From the NCBI GenBank assembly GCA_025352325.1, contig JANXTR010000023.1, positions 1 to 64,000 of the forward strand: a stretch of DNA of 64,000 bases, in the 5' to 3' direction. The translations under genes and the position numbers were made by a program. Under the pieces are notes generated by a model, which was not told the origin of the DNA, did not search any database, and saw nothing but the letters and a program-made list of their open reading frames with translations. Shown here piece after piece: positions 1 to 9,373 of this stretch (positions are counted from its first letter, which is position 1; each line of letters begins with the position of its first letter). This DNA comes from Microbacteriaceae bacterium. Lineage in GTDB: Bacteria > Actinomycetota > Actinomycetes > Actinomycetales > Microbacteriaceae.

Positions 1-42
1 TCGGCGGTCAGACCTTCACCGCCTTCGTGCGATTCTTGCTGC

Positions 43-465
43 ATGGATCTCGAGGTATCACCGCACCTCACCATCCCCCGATCCGAGCTTCTCTGGAAGT
101 TCACTCGCTCGTCCGGGCCGGGAGGCCAGCACGTCAACACCTCCGACAGTCGGGTCCAGTTGAGCTGGAGCATCGCCGAGTCGGCGGTGCTCGACGAAGA
201 CCAGCGGGAGTTGCTCCTCGCCAAGCTCGACCGCCGCCTCGTTGCGGGCGCCATCACGGTGACGGTGGCGGAGCAACGGTCACAGCTGCGCAATCGCGAG
301 GTGGCGCTCGCCCGCCTCCGCACGTTGCTCAGGAATGCGCTCGCGCCGCCATCCACGATCCGTCGTACCACTCGCCCCACGCGTGGTTCCGCCCGTCGTC
401 ACCTCGCGGCGAAGAAGGCGCGATCCGTGATCAAGCAGCAGAGGCAACGTCCCACCGGCGAGTGA
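43..465 (+). CDS. arfB: Peptidyl-tRNA hydrolase ArfB / class I release-factor-like protein
   Basis: GGQ motif in SSGPGGQHVNTSDSRVQL and basic C-terminal tail; 140 aa. Confidence 0.9.
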   Translation: MDLEVSPHLTIPRSELLWKFTRSSGPGGQHVNTSDSRVQLSWSIAESAVLDEDQRELLLAKLDRRLVAGAITVTVAEQRSQLRNREVALARLRTLLRNALAPPSTIRRTTRPTRGSARRHLAAKKARSVIKQQRQRPTGE

Positions 466-509
466 TTCGCCGTGGCCACACCCTGCTGCAGCCTTCACGC
501 GTCGGGTCG

Positions 510-638
510 TCAGGGAGTCAGCAGATTCCCGAGGGCCTGCGGCGCGACCATGATGGCCAGCGCGGCGACGATCACGATCGCGACGAAACCCGCCACCACG
601 AACAGCAGAAGACGGACGATGAGCGCGGGCAAGGTCAT
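510..638 (-). CDS. Small single-TM hypothetical protein
   Basis: 42 aa MTLPALIVRLLLFVVAGFVAIVIVAALAIMVAPQALGNLLTP; one hydrophobic helix. Confidence 0.4.
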   Translation of the reverse strand: MTLPALIVRLLLFVVAGFVAIVIVAALAIMVAPQALGNLLTP

Positions 639-693
639 GTCACCACAGTAAGCCGCGACCCCGAACGTCGCCGCACGGGAGCAGAATCGGCGC

Positions 694-1230
694 ATGGCCG
701 ACACCTCCGTCGCGCCCTACCTGCAGCAGCTCGTGCGCATCTCGCCGACGACGATCACGATCGCGTTGCTGGCGTTCGGCATCGCCGGGATCGCCGGGAT
801 CGCGGGCAACTTCACCGCGGGCGTCACGCTCAGCCGCAGCGTCGCCGGCACCCTCACCGTGACCAAGGTCGTGCTGGCACTCGCGGTCGTGGCGCTCCCG
901 CTGCTGGCATGGTCGCTGCCGGGCGTCTTCGCCCTGCTCGTCATCTGGGGCTTCGTATGGGGTGCGCTGCCCCTGGGCCTTCAGGCCTGGATGTCGCAGG
1001 CGGCCCCCGCGGCATCCGACGGCAGTCTGGCTCTGTTCGTGACCACGATCAAGCTCGCCATCTCGGCCGGCTCGATCATCGGCGGCCTGGGCGTCGGAGC
1101 CTTCGGGATCGCGTTCGACTTCTATCTGGCCGGCGGCATCGTGATCGCTGCCCTGCTCGTGCTTCTGCTTCTCGGCCGCCAGCGCGAACCCGGCGTCGCG
1201 CCGGCCGGAGCGGTACCCGAACCTTGCTGA
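694..1230 (+). pseudogene. MFS transporter remnant (C-terminal half only)
   Basis: Starts at the equivalent of the second six-TM bundle (VAPYLQQLVRISPTTITIALLAFGIAGIAGNFTAG); N-terminal half absent. Confidence 0.6.
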
Positions 1231-1273
1231 TCGAGCGGCGTAGTGTTCGCAGGGACCTTCGGCAAGGAGAACC

Positions 1274-2086
1274 ATGGCAGGCGGGGCACCGGTCGCAACA
1301 CTCGAGGGATGGCAGGTCGCCCCGTTCACGGGAGCCGGCCTCACCTACGACGTCTACGAGAAGGGCAGCGGCCCCGGGGTCGTGCTCATCCCCGAGATCC
1401 CCGGCATGACCCCGGAGGTGCTCGGCCTCGCGGAGCACCTCGTCGAGAGCGGTTTCACCGTCGCAGTGCCGTCGCCGTTCGGCACCCCGGAGAAGCCGGC
1501 CACGACGGGATACACGCTCGGCGTCGTCGCGCGGTTGTGCGTGTCGGCGGAGTTCCGCGCCTTCGCTACCGATGCCCACCGGCCGATCACCGACTTCTTC
1601 CGCGCGGTCGCCGCCGACCTCGCATCACGCACCCCGGCATCCGGTGTCGGCGTCATCGGAATGTGCTTCACCGGCGGATTCGCACTCGCCACCGCCGTTG
1701 ACGGCTCGGTTCTCGCGGCGGTCATGAGTCAGCCGGCGGTGCCCTTCCCGCTCGGCGCGGCCCGCTCGGCCGACCCGGGACTCTCGCAGGCCGAGCTGCA
1801 GACTGTCGTCGACCGCACGGCGAACGATGGCCTCTGCGTGATGGGCCTGCGATTCAGCGAGGATCGCAGCGTCCCCACGTTGCGGTTCGCCGGCCTGAAG
1901 GCGCGATTGGGCGACGCGTTCGAGGTGATCCAGCTCGATTCGTCCGCCGGCAACGCCGACGGCTTCTCGACGGGTGCCCACTCGGTGCTCACCGGCGAGG
2001 TGCGAGAAGATCCGCCGAACGCGGCGTTCGACACGCGTGCTCGGGTCGTGGAGTTCCTGCGGACGCAGCTCGCGGGATCCCGCTAA
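1274..2086 (+). CDS. Dienelactone hydrolase family protein
   Basis: IGMCFTGGFALA nucleophile elbow with Cys typical of DLH. Confidence 0.85.
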   Translation: MAGGAPVATLEGWQVAPFTGAGLTYDVYEKGSGPGVVLIPEIPGMTPEVLGLAEHLVESGFTVAVPSPFGTPEKPATTGYTLGVVARLCVSAEFRAFATDAHRPITDFFRAVAADLASRTPASGVGVIGMCFTGGFALATAVDGSVLAAVMSQPAVPFPLGAARSADPGLSQAELQTVVDRTANDGLCVMGLRFSEDRSVPTLRFAGLKARLGDAFEVIQLDSSAGNADGFSTGAHSVLTGEVREDPPNAAFDTRARVVEFLRTQLAGSR

Positions 2087-3567
2087 ACCGGGTTGCCCTC
2101 GGGCAGGGCGAGCAGCGCGGCGGCTTCGGCGAGCGCGCCGCGGAAGCCGTGCGCGAATCCAGGCCAGAGCAGCGTGAGGCGGCCGTTACGGGGGTCGACG
2201 TACCAGCTCTCGCAGCCGCCAGCGGTCCAGACGGTGCCCTCGGCACGAGCATCCAGCTGCCGCGTCCAGGCGTCCTCGGCCGCGGGCGAGACCTCGAGCG
2301 CGCGGCCAGGAGCCAGGGCGTTCAGCACGAACTCGATCTGCGACTCGATCATGTGGATCGCCGAGTTGTGGCCGAGCCCTGCGTTCGGTCCGTCAAGCAC
2401 GAAGAGCTGCGGGAAGCCCGCGACCATCGTCGAGGCGTATGCCCGCATGCCGCCTGCCCAGTGTTCGGCGAGGGTCTCGTCGCGACCGCGGACGTGCGCG
2501 GCATACGGCTGCTCGGCGGCGAGAAAGCCGGTGGCGAAGACGATCACGTCCACGTCGTGTGCGCTGCCGTCCGCGCCGATCGCCGTGCCGCCGTCGACCG
2601 CCGCGATGGGCGAGGTCACGAGGGTGACGCCGTAGCGCTCGAAAGCCGGGAAGTAGTCGTTCGAGATCAGCACGCGCTTGCAGCCGATCTCGTAATTGGG
2701 TGTGAGCCGCTCGCGCAGGCGCGGATCCGCGACTCCGGCCGCGAGATGCGTGAGGGCGCGATCGCGCGCGGCCTCGGTGCGGCTCGGGTCTCCTGCGCGC
2801 TCGGCGAAACCCTCCTCGGCCGCCCAGAAGAGCTGCGATCGAAGCCGGGTGATCTCGGAGGGATCCTTCGCGAAGAGGCCGCGCTCGGCATCCGTGTACG
2901 CGCGATCGGCGCGGGGCACGACATACGGGGCGCTGCGCTGGAAGACCGTAACGTGCTCTGCGACCTCGGCGATTCGGGGCATCAGCTGCACGGCGGAGGC
3001 GCCCGAACCGACCACGGCCACGCGCTTGCCGGCGAAGTCGACGTCGTGATCCCACCGGGCCGAGTGGAACAGCTCGCCGGTGAACCCCTCGAGCGCCTCG
3101 ATATTCGGGATGTAGGGGTCCGCGAGCCGCCCGCAGGCGAGCACCAGCACCCGTGCAGTGTGCCGGCCGGCCAGAGTGTCGAGTATCCAGCGCTCGCGAT
3201 CCTCGTCCCACTGCATGTCGAGCACGGGGGACTTGAGCCGGATGCGCGGCCGCACCTCGTCGGCCGCCCGCTCCAGGTAGTCGCGGATCTGATGGCCCTG
3301 CGCGAAGACGTGCGTCCAGTCGGGATTGGTCTCGAACGAGAGGGAGTAGAGGTGGGCCGGGATATCGCAGGCCACGCCCGGATAGGTGTTGTCGCGCCAG
3401 GTCCCCCCGACGGCGACCGCCCGCTCGAAAACGGTGAAGTCGGTCTGGCCGGAGCGTTGGAGCCGGAGGGCGAGCCCGATCCCCGCGAAGCCCGCGCCGA
3501 CGATGGCGACGTCGGTGTGCGGGACCGGCGTCACGTGAGACCGCGACTCGGGCAGCGACTCGGTCAT
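2083..3567 (-). CDS. Flavin-containing / Baeyer-Villiger-type monooxygenase
   Basis: GAGFAGIG Rossmann motif, BVMO fingerprint FTGELFHSARWD (FxGxxxHxxxW[DP]), second Rossmann VVGSGASAVQ. Confidence 0.9.
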   Translation of the reverse strand: MTESLPESRSHVTPVPHTDVAIVGAGFAGIGLALRLQRSGQTDFTVFERAVAVGGTWRDNTYPGVACDIPAHLYSLSFETNPDWTHVFAQGHQIRDYLERAADEVRPRIRLKSPVLDMQWDEDRERWILDTLAGRHTARVLVLACGRLADPYIPNIEALEGFTGELFHSARWDHDVDFAGKRVAVVGSGASAVQLMPRIAEVAEHVTVFQRSAPYVVPRADRAYTDAERGLFAKDPSEITRLRSQLFWAAEEGFAERAGDPSRTEAARDRALTHLAAGVADPRLRERLTPNYEIGCKRVLISNDYFPAFERYGVTLVTSPIAAVDGGTAIGADGSAHDVDVIVFATGFLAAEQPYAAHVRGRDETLAEHWAGGMRAYASTMVAGFPQLFVLDGPNAGLGHNSAIHMIESQIEFVLNALAPGRALEVSPAAEDAWTRQLDARAEGTVWTAGGCESWYVDPRNGRLTLLWPGFAHGFRGALAEAAALLALPEGNPV

Positions 3568-4154
3568 CCCGCCACCACGGGCACCACGGACGGATGCGTC
3601 GCGAACGCCGACAGCAGGCTCAGCACCTCGGCCGGCCGTTCGACCAGGGCGGCGTGCCCGGTCGGCAGCTCGAGGTGATGGGAGTCGGCGATGCCGCCGT
3701 GCAGCAGGCGCGACTGGTGCGCCATCGCCACGAGGTCGTACCGCGCGCCGATGACGAGAGTCGGGCAGCGGATGTCGCCGAGCCGCGGCACGGGCAGCGT
3801 CTCGACCAGGTCGAGCAGCTCGGGGCGGACGAGCGGGGCTCGATCCGAGTCGGGGCCGACCATGGTGTGCCGGGCGAAGGCCTCGTCGTGGGCGTGCCGG
3901 GTCCAGTCGAGCAGGCGCGGGGTCAGCTGGGCCCAACCGCAGAGCAGGACGAGCGCGGAGACCGGATGCGTGGCCGCGTGCGCCGCCGCCCGCACGGCGC
4001 CCAGGCTGTAACCCACCAAGATGGTGTCGGCATCTGTGACCAGCGGATCCGTGGCCTCGACCACGGACACCTCGTGCTCCCTCGCCAGCATCGGCGCGAC
4101 GAAATCGACATCGGCCGCCCCGCCGAAGCCGGGGATCAGCACGAAACGGCTCAT
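3564..4154 (-). CDS. Alpha/beta hydrolase
   Basis: GYSLGA nucleophile elbow; start/stop overlaps with both neighbours. Confidence 0.85.
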   Translation of the reverse strand: MSRFVLIPGFGGAADVDFVAPMLAREHEVSVVEATDPLVTDADTILVGYSLGAVRAAAHAATHPVSALVLLCGWAQLTPRLLDWTRHAHDEAFARHTMVGPDSDRAPLVRPELLDLVETLPVPRLGDIRCPTLVIGARYDLVAMAHQSRLLHGGIADSHHLELPTGHAALVERPAEVLSLLSAFATHPSVVPVVAG

Positions 4155-6388
4155 GCGAGCACCCCGGACCGCCGCGCGGGCTCCCCGTAGGTGGTGCTGC
4201 GCTGGCGCAGCGTGCGGCTGAGGCGGCGGGTGAGGGCCGCGGCCGCGTCCAGCGGGAGTTGCGCACCCTGGGTGCTCCCGGCATCCGGGCGCACCGTACC
4301 CGCGAGCAGGGTGCCGCCGAGGTCGTCGGCACCGGACTGCAGCAGCGCCGCCGCCGTCTCGAGTCCGACGCGCGGCCACGGCGCCTGCAGGTGCGGGATG
4401 GAGCCGTGCAGCATCAGGCGACTGGTCGCGACGACCGCACGGTGGGTGTCGAGATCCACGTCGGCGAACGGCATCGGCACGAACTCGGCGAAGCCCCCGG
4501 TCTGGCTCTGGATGTCGCGCAGCGTCCGCAGGTGCGCCACCCAATCCGCGGCGGACTCCCCCGCTCCGTAGTACATGATCGACGTCGACCGGAGCCCGGC
4601 CGAGTGCGCGGCGACGACCGTGCGGATCCAGGCCTCCACCGGTAGGTCAGTGGGCGCGATGCGCATCCGGATGTCGTCGTCGAGCAGCTTCACGCCGGTG
4701 CCCGGGAACGAATCGACACCGGCCTCCACGAGCAGGCGCACAAACTCATCGGTGTCGAGCTGGTGCCGCGCGGCCCCGGCCACGATGTCCGCCGGCCGGA
4801 AGGCGTGCAGGTGGATACCGGGGGCGGCGCGTCTGATCGTGCGGGCGATCTCGAGCGGGTCAAGGCCGCTGCGCCCCTGGAGGCACAGCTCGGTCGCCCC
4901 CAGCTCGGTCGCCTCGACGGCAATGTCGGCGAGCTCGTCGAGCGAGAGCACCACGGCATCCAGCGCGACGGCGCGGTTGACGACGATGCTGACGGACTCG
5001 CCGACCGTGTAGCGGCGGAGGTCGTCCGCCGCCTGCGTGAGGACGTCGAGATCGTCGCCTCGGGCCTCGAACAGTGCGGCGTATTCGGCGTCGTCCAGGG
5101 AGGACGGGTCCGACTGCGCCTGGGCGATGAGCCCCCGGAGACCGGAGTCGGCCCGGACGGATGCGCGGCTGACCGCCCGCCCACGCGGCAGCGCCACCTC
5201 GAGCGTCGGCGCCTCGCGGAACGCCACGACGGCGGGCAGCAGGGTTTCGTCGATCCACGCCGGGACGTAGCCGTCATGCACCGTCAGCCGCTCGCGCAGC
5301 GTGTAGCCCGCGTCAGCCGTCAGGCACGCGAGCTCGTCGATCTGCGGCCACGGGCGTTCCGGGTTGACATGGTCAGCGGTCAGCGGGCTCACCCCACCCC
5401 AGTCGCTGACGCCCGCGCGCACGAGGATCTCGAGCTCGGCCGCATCCGCCAGATTCGGCGGGGCCTGGATAACGGCACCCGGCCCCATGATGAGCCGTGC
5501 GACCGCGATGGCGGCGGCGTACTCGGCGGTGCCGAGATCCTCGACGCCCTGCATGGCGGTGGCGTCCTTCGCGCGGAAGTTCTGCACGATCGTCTCCTGC
5601 ACCTGCCCCCAGCGCTCGTGGGAGGCACGGATGGCGAACAGCGACTCGGCACGATCCCGCAGCGTCTCGCCGATCCCGACCAGGATGCCCGTGGTCAGCG
5701 GGACGCGCGCGCGCCCCGCGTTCTCGAGCACCTCGAGACGCACCGCCGGGTCCTTATCGGGCGATCCGAAGTGCACCTGCCCGGGCTCGGACCACAGCCG
5801 CACCGACGTCGTCTCGAGCATCATCCCCATACTGGGGGCGACCGGGCGCAGCGTCTCGAACTCCGCGAGGCTCAGCACGCCCGGGTTCATGTGCGGCAGC
5901 AGCCCGGTCTCGTCGAGCACCAACTGAGCCATGTCGCGCAGGTAATGGACGGTCGAGGTGTAGCCGTGCGCATCCAGCCACTCGCGTGCGATGGGCCAGC
6001 GCTCCTCGGGGCGGTCCCCGAGCGTGAACAGCGCCTCCTTGCAGCCCAGCGCCGCCCCCTGTCGGGCGACGGTGAGGATCTGCTCCGGCGACATGTACGC
6101 CGGCTTGTGCTTCTTGGCGAGTTTCGCCGGGGTGTCGACGAAGATGCAGTAGTGGCAGCGGTCCTGGCAGAGCGTCGTGATCGGCAGGAACACCTTGCGC
6201 GAGTACGTGATCACCCTTGCCGGGTCGCCGGCGTCGCGCACGGCCGTGGCCGCGTCGAGGAGACGCTCGAGTTCCGAGCCCTGCGCCGCCAGCAGCAGCT
6301 CGGCGTCGTCGACGGTCAGTTCGCCAGTCGCGCCGCGCGCGAGGGCGCTCTCGAACGCGACGGCCATGCCGACTCCCACGACCTTCAT
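4151..6388 (-). CDS. FO synthase (CofG-CofH/FbiC)-like radical SAM protein; CofH half lacks the CX3CX2C motif
   Basis: CofG half has CQDRCHYCIF and FTLGDRPEERW; CofH half recognisable (SLDELADIAVEATELGATELCLQG, SIMYYG, WVAHLRTLRDIQSQTGGFAEFVPMPF) but the Cys motif is missing after VVNR. Confidence 0.85.
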   Translation of the reverse strand: MKVVGVGMAVAFESALARGATGELTVDDAELLLAAQGSELERLLDAATAVRDAGDPARVITYSRKVFLPITTLCQDRCHYCIFVDTPAKLAKKHKPAYMSPEQILTVARQGAALGCKEALFTLGDRPEERWPIAREWLDAHGYTSTVHYLRDMAQLVLDETGLLPHMNPGVLSLAEFETLRPVAPSMGMMLETTSVRLWSEPGQVHFGSPDKDPAVRLEVLENAGRARVPLTTGILVGIGETLRDRAESLFAIRASHERWGQVQETIVQNFRAKDATAMQGVEDLGTAEYAAAIAVARLIMGPGAVIQAPPNLADAAELEILVRAGVSDWGGVSPLTADHVNPERPWPQIDELACLTADAGYTLRERLTVHDGYVPAWIDETLLPAVVAFREAPTLEVALPRGRAVSRASVRADSGLRGLIAQAQSDPSSLDDAEYAALFEARGDDLDVLTQAADDLRRYTVGESVSIVVNRAVALDAVVLSLDELADIAVEATELGATELCLQGRSGLDPLEIARTIRRAAPGIHLHAFRPADIVAGAARHQLDTDEFVRLLVEAGVDSFPGTGVKLLDDDIRMRIAPTDLPVEAWIRTVVAAHSAGLRSTSIMYYGAGESAADWVAHLRTLRDIQSQTGGFAEFVPMPFADVDLDTHRAVVATSRLMLHGSIPHLQAPWPRVGLETAAALLQSGADDLGGTLLAGTVRPDAGSTQGAQLPLDAAAALTRRLSRTLRQRSTTYGEPARRSGVLA

Positions 6389-6470
6389 ACGGATACCCTG
6401 CCATCCCCACCGACCCGGCGCTGAGTCGGGGCGGATCGTCGCGGTCGCCCGGCGCGCGATACTGGGTGCG

Positions 6471-7901
6471 ATGACCGCCACCCCCGCTCCCGTTCACGCC
6501 GGCATCCGTTCCCAGGCCCTGCCGCTCCTCGTCGCCGGGTGCTTCTTCATGGAGAACCTCGACGCCACGATCGTCACGACGGCAGTACCGAGCATCGCGC
6601 GCGACCTCGGCGTCACCGCCGCCAGTGTCGGCATCACCATCACGGCCTATGTCATGACGGTCGCGGTGCTGATCCCGCTCAGCGGCTGGCTCGCCGACCG
6701 CTTCGGGACGCGGCGCGTGCTTCTCATCGCGATCGCCCTCTTCACGATCGCGTCGCTGGCCTGCGCGGCCAGCCCCGAGTTGCCCGTGCTCATCGCCGCG
6801 CGGGTGGCGCAGGGCATCGGCGGTGCGCTCATGGTGCCGGTCGGGCGGATGACGGTGCTGCGGACGACCGAGAAGAAGGATCTCGTGCGCGCCATCGCGG
6901 TGCTCACCTGGCCCGCGCTCGCGGCTCCGATCGTCGCGCCCCTCATCGGCGGCCTCCTGACCACCTACCTGTCGTGGCACTGGATATTCCTGGTCAACCT
7001 GCCGCTCGGCGTGATCGGCTTCGTGGTCGGGCTCCGCATCCTCCCGAGGAGGGACGCCGCGGGCACCGACCGACCGACCGTCGCCCCGGACTGGCTGGGG
7101 CTCACGCTCACCTCCCTCGGCATCGCCGCGATCGTCTGGGCGACCACGCTCGTGACCGCGGCCCGCGTCGACGTGCTGCAGGCCGTGCTCTTCGGAGCCG
7201 TGGGCGTCGCCCTGCTCGCATTCGCGATCCGGCATCTGCTGCGCGCCCCGCGCCCCTTCGTCGAGCTGCGGCTGCTGCGAATCCGGAGCTACGGCGTCGC
7301 GGTTGGGGGCGGTTCGGTCTACCGGCTCGCAATCAGCGCCATCCCCTTCGTGCTTCCGCTGCTCTTCCAGCGGGCTTTCGGCTGGACACCGGTCGAGGCC
7401 GGAGCCGCCGTGCTGTTCCTGTTCGCGGGCAACCTGGGCATCAAGCCGACGACGACCTGGATGCTCCGCACCGCTGGCTTCCAGCGCGTGATGATCGCCT
7501 CCCACCTGGTCGGCGCCGCATGCCTCCTCGCGATGACGCTGTTCCGCCCCTCGACGCCGTTCCTCGTCATCGCACTCGTGCTGGTGATCTCGGGCGCCGC
7601 GCGCTCCGCCGGCTTCACCGCGTACAACACGATCACCTACGCCGATATCGAGCCGACGCATATGACGGGCGCCAACGTGCTCGACGCCACCGTGCAGCAG
7701 CTCGCGGTCGGCTTCGGGGTCGCGCTCGGCGCGGTGTCGATCACGGTCGGGCTGGCGCTCGCACCCGGCGGCGAGGAGACCGGCGTGTTCGCGTACGACA
7801 TCGCATTCGTGACCCTCGCCGCCGTGCTGCTGCTCGCGGCCATCCCGGCCTGTCGGCTGCCCGCGTCGACGGGCGGCGAGCTGGTGCGCGGGAAGGCCTG
7901 A
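6471..7901 (+). CDS. MFS transporter, DHA2/EmrB-type
   Basis: LDATIVTTAVPSIARDLG, GWLADRFGTRRV, hydrophobic TM pattern. Confidence 0.9.
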   Translation: MTATPAPVHAGIRSQALPLLVAGCFFMENLDATIVTTAVPSIARDLGVTAASVGITITAYVMTVAVLIPLSGWLADRFGTRRVLLIAIALFTIASLACAASPELPVLIAARVAQGIGGALMVPVGRMTVLRTTEKKDLVRAIAVLTWPALAAPIVAPLIGGLLTTYLSWHWIFLVNLPLGVIGFVVGLRILPRRDAAGTDRPTVAPDWLGLTLTSLGIAAIVWATTLVTAARVDVLQAVLFGAVGVALLAFAIRHLLRAPRPFVELRLLRIRSYGVAVGGGSVYRLAISAIPFVLPLLFQRAFGWTPVEAGAAVLFLFAGNLGIKPTTTWMLRTAGFQRVMIASHLVGAACLLAMTLFRPSTPFLVIALVLVISGAARSAGFTAYNTITYADIEPTHMTGANVLDATVQQLAVGFGVALGAVSITVGLALAPGGEETGVFAYDIAFVTLAAVLLLAAIPACRLPASTGGELVRGKA

Positions 7902-7904
7902 GGC

Positions 7905-8489
7905 TCAGGGCTCCAGGATCCGGTTCAGCAGCCGCAGGCTCTCAGCGATGTCGACGTTCGGGTCGAGCAACCACTGCGTCTGCAGGCCATCGGATGCCGC
8001 GATCACCAGGGCCGCCATGGCATCCGGGTCCACATCCCGACGCAGTGCTCCCTCGCGCTGCCCGTCACGGATGTGCGCCACCAGCTGCTGCCGCACGCGC
8101 TCGAACCGCGCGGTGAAGTACTCCTGGGACGCGCTGTTGCCGACGATATTGCCTGCATCGATGGATCCCGCCAGCATGCTCGTGTAGAGCGCGACCAGCC
8201 CGGGGATCTTCACGTTGCGCTCCGCGGCGCTGACCATCCGCCCGACGACCTCATCTTCCGGCTTCGCGCCCTCGTGACGCTGTTCGTTCTCTTGCAGCAC
8301 CTCGAGCAGCAGCGTCTCGCGCGAGTGGAAGTAGTGCAGCAGTGCCCCGTGCGACACCCCGATAGCCTCCGCGATCGCGCGGAGCGATGTGCCGTCCGCG
8401 CCCTTCTCGGCGAAGACCTCGATCGCACGATCGAGGATCTGCTGACGCCGCGCGATGCCCTTGGGTGAGGGAGGCAGTCGGTCCGTCAT
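7905..8489 (-). CDS. TetR family transcriptional regulator
   Basis: N-terminal HTH: QQILDRAIEVFAEKGADGTSLRAIAEAIGVSHGALLHYFHSRETLL. Confidence 0.9.
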   Translation of the reverse strand: MTDRLPPSPKGIARRQQILDRAIEVFAEKGADGTSLRAIAEAIGVSHGALLHYFHSRETLLLEVLQENEQRHEGAKPEDEVVGRMVSAAERNVKIPGLVALYTSMLAGSIDAGNIVGNSASQEYFTARFERVRQQLVAHIRDGQREGALRRDVDPDAMAALVIAASDGLQTQWLLDPNVDIAESLRLLNRILEP

Positions 8490-8572
8490 GAAAGAATGCT
8501 AGCCCAAAACCTCCGTGTGGTGGTTTTTCTGCTAGATTCGTCCGAACCGGCCCCCCGAGAAAGCAGGACCCC

Positions 8573-9373
8573 ATGACGAAGCCGTCCATCTCGATCCAGC
8601 TCTGGACCGTGCGCACCGAACTCGAGAGCGATCCGGAGGGGACTCTGGCCCACCTCAGCGAGATCGGCTTCCGGAATGTCGAGGCATTCGGATTCGTCGA
8701 CCGGGCCGACGCGCTGGCGGCGGCGTTCGCACGTCACGGCCTGTCGTCGCCGACCGGACACGCCCCGCTGGCCTCCGACGTCGAGAACCCCTTCGCCGCC
8801 CTCGACGCGCCAAGCAACAACGCCGTGTTCGCCGCCGCGGCCAAGCTGGGGATGACGACCGTCGTCGACCCCTTCGTCGCGCCAGACCGCTGGCAGACCC
8901 TCGACGCGATCACCAAGACGGCCGAGCTGCTCAACGCGGCCGCCCTCACCGCCGCGGAGCACGGGATCACGGTCGGGTACCACAACCACAACCACGAGCT
9001 GCTGAGCATGATTGATGGGCGGCACGCGCTCGAGGTCTTCGCCGAGCTGCTGTCGCCCGAGGTCGTGCTCGAGGTCGACCTCTACTGGGCCGCAGCCGGC
9101 GGTGCGGATGTTGTGGCGCTCGTTGAGCGCCTCGGCTCACGTGTCGTCGCCCTGCACGTGAAGGACGGCACGCTCGATCCGATCCCGACCCTCGGCGCCG
9201 TCCCGACGGATCAGGTGCCCGCCGGCACGGGCGTCGTGCCCCTGGCCGCCGCACTTGAGGCGGCGACCTCCGCGCGCTACGCCATCGTCGAGTTCGACGC
9301 ATACCCGGGCGACATCTGGGCGGGCATCACCACCGGCCTCGCGTACCTCGAGGCGAAGGGAGCCGTGCGATGA
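8573..9373 (+). CDS. Sugar phosphate isomerase/epimerase family protein
   Basis: Xylose-isomerase-like TIM barrel (SIQLWTVRTELESDPEGTLAHLSEIGFRNVE, YHNHNHE). Confidence 0.85.
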   Translation: MTKPSISIQLWTVRTELESDPEGTLAHLSEIGFRNVEAFGFVDRADALAAAFARHGLSSPTGHAPLASDVENPFAALDAPSNNAVFAAAAKLGMTTVVDPFVAPDRWQTLDAITKTAELLNAAALTAAEHGITVGYHNHNHELLSMIDGRHALEVFAELLSPEVVLEVDLYWAAAGGADVVALVERLGSRVVALHVKDGTLDPIPTLGAVPTDQVPAGTGVVPLAAALEAATSARYAIVEFDAYPGDIWAGITTGLAYLEAKGAVR

